Shown here piece by piece: positions 1 through 6,105 of a stretch of 60,485 nt of DNA. Made by a program: the position numbers and the translations under genes. The stretch's first letter is position 1, and each line of letters begins with the position of its first letter. The stretch is taken from assembly GCA_009694725.1 (NCBI GenBank), contig SICV01000005.1, positions 1 to 60,485 of the forward strand. The letters are read 5' to 3'. The notes below the pieces were generated by a model. That model was not told the origin of the DNA. It worked only from the letters and a program-made list of their open reading frames with translations, and ran no database searches. The stretch comes from Candidatus Pacearchaeota archaeon. Its GTDB lineage: Archaea; Nanobdellota; Nanobdellia; Pacearchaeales; GW2011-AR1.

Positions 1-2
1 AG

Positions 3-53
3 ATAGCAAAACAAGACGGACAAATTATCGGCGAAATAGAATTCACAGAATAA
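3..53 (+). CDS. C-terminal end of a CDS truncated by the window start (...IAKQDGQIIGEIEFTE*)
   Basis: Open frame from the window edge to TAA at 51-53, followed by a hairpin/T-tract. Confidence 0.4.
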   Translation: MAKQDGQIIGEIEFTE

Positions 54-103
54 ATTTTAATCATACTTTTTCTCAAAGTAACCATTTGGGGAAATTACCA
101 TAA

Positions 104-137
104 GGGCAGAGGTTCGTCTTCCTCTGCTTTTTATTTT
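104..137 (+). terminator. Hairpin + T-rich tract (GCAGAGG-ttcgtctt-CCTCTGC-TTTTTATTTT)
   Basis: 7-bp perfect stem at 106-112/121-127 followed by TTTTTATTTT, downstream of the partial CDS. Confidence 0.55.
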
Positions 138-170
138 ACTAGTAATCTTAGAATATTTTACTAGTAATCT
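132..170 (+). promoter_or_regulatory. Tandem 17-nt direct repeat TATTTTACTAGTAATCT, each containing the 10-bp palindrome TTACTAGTAA; 22-bp period
   Basis: Copies at 132-148 and 154-170, directly upstream of a TATA-like box (tttatata, ~183-190). Confidence 0.6.
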
Positions 171-211
171 CTAACAAAACCCTTTATATAACCTTGATAA
201 GAATAATTTTT

Positions 212-364
212 ATGGATAAATTAAATAAAATTGAACAAAAACTTCAAGAAATGTCTGAAATACTTTCTTTACCTAAAGAAACCATAAGAAAAATGGCCGT
301 AATTAGGAGTAAAGAATTAAATAACTTGTTGAATGAGAGAATGAAATTATATGGATTTAAATAA
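212..364 (+). CDS. 50-aa hypothetical protein MDKLNKIEQKLQEMSEILSLPKETIRKMAVIRSKELNNLLNERMKLYGFK
   Basis: Intact small ORF with TATA-like box ~25 nt upstream of ATG. Confidence 0.45.
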   Translation: MDKLNKIEQKLQEMSEILSLPKETIRKMAVIRSKELNNLLNERMKLYGFK

Positions 365-466
365 AGCTGAGATGATTTGTATACATTAAGATTATTAAGT
401 TCTTTATAAATAGGCTAAGAAAGTTATTAACAAAGGGTTTAAAAGTTAATAATTGGATTCCCCCGT

Positions 467-1792
467 ATGAATACGAGTAACTTATACAACGACCTTAAGA
501 AGCGTCTAGAATCGATAGAAAAAAGGCTCGTTAATCAACCAATAACTCCATCTTCTTATAAAGAAAAAGAGTTCTTAGCGACTATTACCGAATTGGAAGA
601 TTTAGTACGAGATAAGAAATTCTCTAGTATTGCTGAAGAAGTAGCTCGTTCAACATTCTTCAAAGAAAAGTGCAAGAGAATTAGAAAAATCTATGAGATA
701 TTTGAAGTATTTCTAGAAACAGAACAATATCTCGCTAATCTTGATAAGAAACTATCCATAGACAATAACCAACTCAAAAGAACATTTGAGTTTGCAAAGC
801 GAGAAGGCGAAGCCTCTGGAATGAATGATAAATCTCATGTGTTGTTTGTAGGGAGTGGAGCATTTCCTGAAACTGCTCTTGCCTACGCATTAACATTTAA
901 TTGCCAAGTTACCTGTCTTGATTATAATGTACAAGCCGTATCTTTATCTTCCAAGCTAATAGAAAAACAAGGATTACAAAATAAAGTAAAAGTTCTCTAT
1001 GGAGATGCGACAGAATTTAATTACGAAGGATATACCCATATTGTAGTTGCCGCTCTAGCCCATCCGAAGAATGAAATATTAACAAGAATTTGCAATACGT
1101 GCAAAAGTGCCGTAAACATTGTTTGCAGAACCGTAGAAGGAATAAGAAGTTTAATCTACGAACCTGCTGACGACCTGTTGCTAGAACATTACGACCTTAT
1201 TGAGAAAGTAAATGGAAGTTCAGAAACAATAGTTCATTCTCTCATTTTACGACACTTTCCCCACTCGACTAAAAAAGAACTAGAGTATCTTCCCTTCCAA
1301 TCAAAAGATGCACAAGAAGTGAGAGAGTTCTGTCTAAGAATCATAAAAGAAGAATACAATATAGACTACACTCCAGAATATCATACAGATTTGGACTTAT
1401 TGGGTAAAAAAGATGATATGTATTCTACTGATAAGAAAGGAGTATTTTTAGTTGTTAAGTATAAGAATCGAGTTGTAGGAGTTGGCGGTTTGAGGAATTT
1501 ATCAACTAAACCCCTAATAGCTAAGCAATTTAGCAATCGTTATGAGAACAAAGACATAGGTTCTTTGTGGCGAGTATACATAGATAAAGCATGGAGAGAT
1601 TACGGCATTGGCACAGAAATTGTTAATCGCTTAGAGGATGTAGCAAAGAAGTATAGTTATAAACAAATTTATCTTCATACGTCTCTTAAGAATCCTGATG
1701 CTGTGGAGTTTTGGAAAAGAAAGGGCTATATTGTATTCTTAGAAGAAGACAATGAAGACCAGACCGTACACATGGATAAACTGCTTAATTAG
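467..1792 (+). CDS. Fusion: nicotianamine-synthase-like SAM-binding domain (N-term) + GNAT acetyltransferase (C-term)
   Basis: FVGSGAFPETALAYAL, VVAALAHPKNEI and CRTVEGIRSLIYEPAD resemble plant/archaeal NAS motifs; C-term VVKYKNRVVGVGGLR...LWRVYIDKAWRDYGIGTEIVNRLEDVAKK...VEFWKRKGY is GNAT. Confidence 0.7.
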   Translation: MNTSNLYNDLKKRLESIEKRLVNQPITPSSYKEKEFLATITELEDLVRDKKFSSIAEEVARSTFFKEKCKRIRKIYEIFEVFLETEQYLANLDKKLSIDNNQLKRTFEFAKREGEASGMNDKSHVLFVGSGAFPETALAYALTFNCQVTCLDYNVQAVSLSSKLIEKQGLQNKVKVLYGDATEFNYEGYTHIVVAALAHPKNEILTRICNTCKSAVNIVCRTVEGIRSLIYEPADDLLLEHYDLIEKVNGSSETIVHSLILRHFPHSTKKELEYLPFQSKDAQEVREFCLRIIKEEYNIDYTPEYHTDLDLLGKKDDMYSTDKKGVFLVVKYKNRVVGVGGLRNLSTKPLIAKQFSNRYENKDIGSLWRVYIDKAWRDYGIGTEIVNRLEDVAKKYSYKQIYLHTSLKNPDAVEFWKRKGYIVFLEEDNEDQTVHMDKLLN

Positions 1793-1956
1793 TAACAAAT
1801 TGGGACACTTTGTTCTCGCGCGTGGTCCGGGCGTTTAACTAAACGCACGAGCCAGGGTCTGCACGATGCAATCTGGCCAGCGTTTTCTTTCTCTTATCAA
1901 AAAGCATACCTTTACATACCCTCTCGATGGTTTAAAATAAGAGGAGGTAAACACAC

Positions 1957-2148
1957 ATGAACGGTACAGTAAAATTTTTCAATGATATGAAAGGATTTGG
2001 ATTCGTCTCTGGTGAAGACGGCAAAGACTACTTTGTCCATTCCACTAGTTTGACGTCTGGCGTCACGTTAAAAGAAGGAGACGTAGTCTCATTCGACGTA
2101 GAACAAGGCGAAAAGGGTCCAAAAGCAGTCAAAGTTGTAAAGAAATAA
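1957..2148 (+). CDS. Cold-shock-domain protein (CspA family)
   Basis: MNGTVKFFNDMKGFGFVSGEDGKDYFVHSTSL: RNP1/RNP2 motifs of CSD; GGAGG ribosome-binding site 9 nt upstream. Confidence 0.93.
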   Translation: MNGTVKFFNDMKGFGFVSGEDGKDYFVHSTSLTSGVTLKEGDVVSFDVEQGEKGPKAVKVVKK

Positions 2149-2197
2149 TTTTCTACTACAACTGAGTATGCACATTTCTTTTTTATTTTTTTTAAAT

Positions 2198-3019
2198 TTA
2201 CAACTGCGCATCAATAAGGTAATCTGAACTTGCAAGCATGTTTCTTCTGGCAACTTCTCGAAGGCACGCCTTTTTTTTACTATTGAACAGATCATTGATA
2301 TCCCCAATAGGGTAGTTATCAATCGACATCCCACACGAGAGTAATTCATCAGCAATTGCCTGAAGTTCTTCATGAAATGCCTGAATATCTCCTTCAGTAA
2401 ATCGATATTCTTTTGCAACGCCCAATTTCAAATAATGAAACTGCGTTTTATGGGGAATCTGTTGTTTCTGAGCATGTAAGAGAAAATTATAAAATAATGC
2501 CTGGCGTTCAAACTGTTTCCCTTGTTGTACGCTATTGCTTGTCTTGTAATCAATCACGACACGTTCCCCTACTCCTTTGTCAAGCGCTTGCAAATCAATA
2601 ATGCCTTTCACTCCAATACGCATCACTTCATTTTCCTTTAAAGGAAAGGCAATTGTTTCTTCACACACATGTTCTTCATGCTTATCAATAATCTGAATGC
2701 CTTTAACGACTGCCATTAGATAATCTGTTGGACGTAACGGCTCTCCCTTCAAATCAGTATGCACATGTAAATTACGTTGTTCCCAGAGTTCAGCAAAGAG
2801 GCGATAGGCACCATCCGCATCTACTTCTTTACGAGCATATTTTTCTAAACACGTATGCACCACATTTCCTGAAAGCCCATAACACACAGGCACTTTTGTA
2901 TCATCCGGCACTTTCGCGATATACGTTAAATAAAACAACAACGGACTCTGATAATACACATTCAAACTCGAAGGGGACAAATTAAATGCAATTTTGCCAT
3001 CACCTGTTCCTATCACCAT
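2198..3019 (-). CDS. PD-(D/E)XK nuclease superfamily protein (RecB/Cas4-like)
   Basis: SPSSLNVYYQSPLLFYLTYI...GVKGIIDLQALDKGVGERVVIDYKTSNS nuclease motif; start chosen at internal MVIGTGDGK. Confidence 0.7.
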   Translation of the reverse strand: MVIGTGDGKIAFNLSPSSLNVYYQSPLLFYLTYIAKVPDDTKVPVCYGLSGNVVHTCLEKYARKEVDADGAYRLFAELWEQRNLHVHTDLKGEPLRPTDYLMAVVKGIQIIDKHEEHVCEETIAFPLKENEVMRIGVKGIIDLQALDKGVGERVVIDYKTSNSVQQGKQFERQALFYNFLLHAQKQQIPHKTQFHYLKLGVAKEYRFTEGDIQAFHEELQAIADELLSCGMSIDNYPIGDINDLFNSKKKACLREVARRNMLASSDYLIDAQL

Positions 3020-3093
3020 CCTTTTATCATAAAATGCAAGCTTAAAACAGTTCCGCTGGTAATGTATAAATGGAATCAAAAGTAAAAAAATAA

Positions 3094-3512
3094 ATGGAAG
3101 GGGAAATAATTCATCAAATAACGATTTACACACTCCAGGAATGGCGAGCGTGGCTACATAAAAATCACCTCACTGAAAAGAAAATTGCTCTTATCAGCTA
3201 CAAGAAACATACGGGCAAACCATCCATCAGCCATCAAGAGGCGATGCATGAAGCAATATGTTTCGACTGGATAGATACGACATTAAACGATTAGATGATG
3301 AACGTTTTCTCCGATATTTGTCAGACGAGGGACAAAGCAAACTGGAGTACGAACACATTGCATTCATACTAGGGCTCCATCTGATCGGAATCACATTTTC
3401 AATCGGCTTCAAGCCTGTGGGTGTCCGTGATTTTGGACTTGCGGCCCATATTATGGATGCCTACACGTTAGACAATAAACTGGCTACAACTGCACATTCT
3501 GTCAATAACTAA
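3094..3512 (+). pseudogene. Frameshifted/decayed YdeI (OmpD-associated/bacteriocin-protection) family gene
   Basis: WRAWLHKNHLTEKKIALISYKKHTGKPSISHQEAMHEAICFDWIDTT in one frame continues as KRLDDERFLRYLSDEGQSKL in another; downstream part diverges. Confidence 0.7.
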
Positions 3513-3606
3513 TAACAAGAAAATAATGCTTCACAAAGGTACAAAGCGTAAAATAAAATAAAAGAGGAGCATCGGATATTAACATATTGTTGCTTCAAAT
3601 AAAAAA

Positions 3607-3873
3607 TTAACCTAATGCAGACCAATTAAAGATGGCATAAATATTGATACTTAAGAAAATAAGATTCATCACCACCAAACCCCAATGTTTAAACTTCCAC
3701 CCAAAGTATAACCACAACACATTTGCAAGACTCCAGACATAAAACCCACTAATCAATTGTTTTGCATTTAACACTGCACCAAAAACACTTAACGCCGTAG
3801 CAGACCACTCAACAAGATGGTGCTTCAATTGTTTCTCAATTGTATAGACCCTCGTGAATTGCCCCTTCTTCAT
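3607..3873 (-). CDS. Small 3-TM membrane protein, PnuC-like
   Basis: Hydrophobic profile FGAVLNAKQLISGFYVWSLANVLWLYFGWKFKHWGLVVMNLIFLSINIYAIF resembling PnuC-type transporters. Confidence 0.45.
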   Translation of the reverse strand: MKKGQFTRVYTIEKQLKHHLVEWSATALSVFGAVLNAKQLISGFYVWSLANVLWLYFGWKFKHWGLVVMNLIFLSINIYAIFNWSALG

Positions 3874-3925
3874 ATCAGCACAAATAAAGCAACCTTTATA
3901 AGTCCTCTCCAGTCCCTATCACCAT

Positions 3926-4001
3926 AGCGGGGTAGAGCAGCCTGGAGTGCTCGCGAGGCCCATAACCTCGAGGTCGTGTGGTTCAAATCCCACCCCCGCT
4001 A
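3926..4001 (+). tRNA. tRNA-Met (CAT), initiator-like (A1:U72)
   Basis: Acceptor AGCGGGG/CCCCGCT, D-stem GAGC/GCTC, anticodon arm CGAGG-CCCATAA-CCTCG, T-loop TTCAAAT; T-stem has one extra nt. Confidence 0.85.
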
Positions 4002-4251
4002 TTAATTTCTTTAAGGGGGATTTGAACGGTTCAAATACTACCCTCATTCTTCAGAGAGTATTGTAGGGACCGGTGAACTTTGCTCAACGAGTACCTACTC
4101 CCGCTATTTTTTCTGTAAGAAGTAGACACAGCTGTTTTTCATCACTATCTTCTTTTTAAGAGGACGTTCAGAATATACGGTATGCACTTCAAACCCGGGT
4201 GTGAAGGAAAAGTAGTAAAATTGCCTGAAATACAAGTCTTTTCTCACCAAA

Positions 4252-4461
4252 ATGTGCATCTTAGACAATGCAGCTTGGATTGCATTTGCCTATGCGATGG
4301 TCTTAACACCTATTGGTATTGTCGTTGCTCTCTCTGAAAGCTATATTCTCATCGGAGTGCTCCTAGGTATATGTGTAAATAAAGAACATCTCCAGCTTCA
4401 TCAAAAGTTCGGCCTTATTCTTGCACTCGGGGCGGCTATCTGGTTAGCCACAAGTGTGTGA
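4252..4461 (+). pseudogene. EamA/DMT transporter C-terminal fragment
   Basis: 69 aa: NAAWIAFAYAMVLTPIGIVVALSESYILIGVLLGICVNKEHL...GLILALGAAIWLA; only the last ~2 TM helices of a DMT domain. Confidence 0.5.
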
Positions 4462-4471
4462 CCGTAATATT

Positions 4472-4491
4472 TATATATCAATTGATATATA
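4472..4491. promoter_or_regulatory. 20-nt perfect palindrome TATATATCAATTGATATATA; putative operator/TATA of the TA operon
   Basis: Perfect dyad 7 nt before the ATG at 4499; contains the TATA-like element. Confidence 0.65.
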
Positions 4492-4498
4492 GTAAGTC

Positions 4499-4774
4499 AT
4501 GCAACAACTCAAACAAAATCCTTTTGCACGCTCACCCACGTTAGAAACAGTACAAATGGTAGAACGAGCAATAGAGGAGAATTCAGGTACCTATACCAGA
4601 ACAGAACTTTGGAAGAAATTGCCGAAGCAAGTAATGTGGCAGACCTATTTGTATATATTAGATTATTTACAAAGCATCAATAAAATAGCTCTTGATCGAG
4701 AAGATCATGTTGCCTATATCTGGAATCCAGAGCTAGCGCAAAAAATGGCTCACCGAAAAAGGATACAACTATAA
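4499..4774 (+). CDS. Winged-HTH-like antitoxin/DNA-binding protein
   Basis: 91 aa, HTH-like pattern (YTRTELWKKLPKQVMWQTYLYILDYLQSINKIALDREDHVAYIWN); stop abuts the downstream toxin ATG (TAAATG). Confidence 0.6.
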   Translation: MQQLKQNPFARSPTLETVQMVERAIEENSGTYTRTELWKKLPKQVMWQTYLYILDYLQSINKIALDREDHVAYIWNPELAQKMAHRKRIQL

Positions 4775-5107
4775 ATGAAAATCATACGCCCTTCTGAAGT
4801 TATCTTTGCAGATGATGCTGGTGAAAAAGCATTTGATGCATTAGAAAAAGGCAACGAATTAAGAAAATATCTGGAGCGTGCAATAAAGGATATACAACAG
4901 AATGCATTTTGCGGTATTCAGCTCCCAAAGCGTCTCTTTCCTCAAGAATACGTAAAGGAACACAAAATAACGAATCTCTGGAAGTATGATTTGCCCGATG
5001 GATGGAGAGTAGTGTATACCATTACTACTCCAAGCAAAGTTGAAGTGATAGCAATCATTCTCGAATGGTTATCCCATAAAGAATATGAACGGAGGTTCAA
5101 GTACTAA
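4775..5107 (+). CDS. RelE/ParE-like toxin
   Basis: LWKYDLPDGWRVVYTITTPSKVEVIAIILEWLSHKEYERRFKY matches the archaeal RelE-like C-terminal pattern. Confidence 0.7.
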   Translation: MKIIRPSEVIFADDAGEKAFDALEKGNELRKYLERAIKDIQQNAFCGIQLPKRLFPQEYVKEHKITNLWKYDLPDGWRVVYTITTPSKVEVIAIILEWLSHKEYERRFKY

Positions 5108-5110
5108 TCC

Positions 5111-5779
5111 ATGTTATACCTCGGTATTGATGATGCAGGGAGAGGCCCCCTTATTGGCCCTATGTATCTGGCAGGAGTATTGGTTGACGCAAAGACCCAA
5201 CAAGCCTGGAAGTCAGAAGGAGTAGCCGATTCAAAGACGCTCTCAGACAAAGAACGATTCCGTTTAGCAGCAATCATTAAAGATGAATGCATAAAATATA
5301 AAGTTATTGAATCAACACCGGCAGAAATAGATCATGCAGTAGACAAAGGAGGCATCAACCTCAATACCTTGGAGGCTCTGAAGGCAGCAGCAATTATTAA
5401 CGAATTGATGATCGGTGTCAAAGAACCAGTTACCATTATTCTTGATTGTCCCTCAATCAACACGCTCTCCTGGAAAGGGACACTCATACAGTTTGTGAAA
5501 AATCAAACGTTAGACATCAAGTGTGAACATAAAGCAGACGCAAATCATCCAAGCGTCAGTGCGGGTTCAATTCTTGCTAAGTGTGCACGTGAAGAAGCAA
5601 TGCATGCGATTCAAAAAGAATATGGGGCAACTGGTTCAGGCTACCCTGCTGATCCGATAACCAAAGAATTTCTTGTCAAAAGCGGAGCAAAATATGCACA
5701 TTCCGGCATCTTCCGAAAGTCCTGGGCAACCTGGAAAGCATTGTTTCCAGTCTCAAACGATCAAAAGACATTATTCTAA
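5111..5779 (+). CDS. rnhB: Ribonuclease HII
   Basis: GIDDAGRGPLIGP, DSKTLSDKER, ADANHPSVSAGSILAKCAREE. Confidence 0.93.
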   Translation: MLYLGIDDAGRGPLIGPMYLAGVLVDAKTQQAWKSEGVADSKTLSDKERFRLAAIIKDECIKYKVIESTPAEIDHAVDKGGINLNTLEALKAAAIINELMIGVKEPVTIILDCPSINTLSWKGTLIQFVKNQTLDIKCEHKADANHPSVSAGSILAKCAREEAMHAIQKEYGATGSGYPADPITKEFLVKSGAKYAHSGIFRKSWATWKALFPVSNDQKTLF

Positions 5780-5989
5780 ATAGGTCTTCAGTCGTGTCTG
5801 AGCTTCAGAAAAAGAAAGAGGGGCATGTCTGTCATAAGGCCGGATGTTAAAGAAAAAATGATTTTCAACATGTGTAGGAGTAACGACTGCTTGCATCCCA
5901 TGAATCTGAGCATGCGCTTGTTCATGGAGCAGACGGCTCAAGGCATACACAATACCGGGGCGATCTTTTTCTGTCTGAAATGAAAGCAC
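5771..5989 (-). CDS. ACT-domain protein
   Basis: EKDRPGIVYALSRLLHEQAHAQIHGMQAVVTP; true start uncertain (GTG or upstream non-ATG). Confidence 0.6.
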   Translation of the reverse strand: MLSFQTEKDRPGIVYALSRLLHEQAHAQIHGMQAVVTPTHVENHFFFNIRPYDRHAPLSFSEAQTRLKTYLE

Positions 5990-6105
5990 ACAGATACACA
6001 GGCGGGCGTGAGTTTCTTGATACAGTCATGGGCCTCATTTTAATCGATTCAAAGATTCGTCAAGAAGCAATAAAAAGAGAGTATCAAACAAGACCTACTC
6101 ACTAA
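5980..6105 (+). CDS. Possible 41-aa small protein MKAHRYTGGREFLDTVMGLILIDSKIRQEAIKREYQTRPTH
   Basis: Intact ORF between the ACT gene and smc, antisense overlap with the ACT 5' end. Confidence 0.2.
   Translation: MKAHRYTGGREFLDTVMGLILIDSKIRQEAIKREYQTRPTH

Noticed and set aside
2728-2985. 85-aa + strand ORF opposite the RecB-like nuclease
   Set aside because: Antisense artefact; nuclease motifs are on the minus strand.
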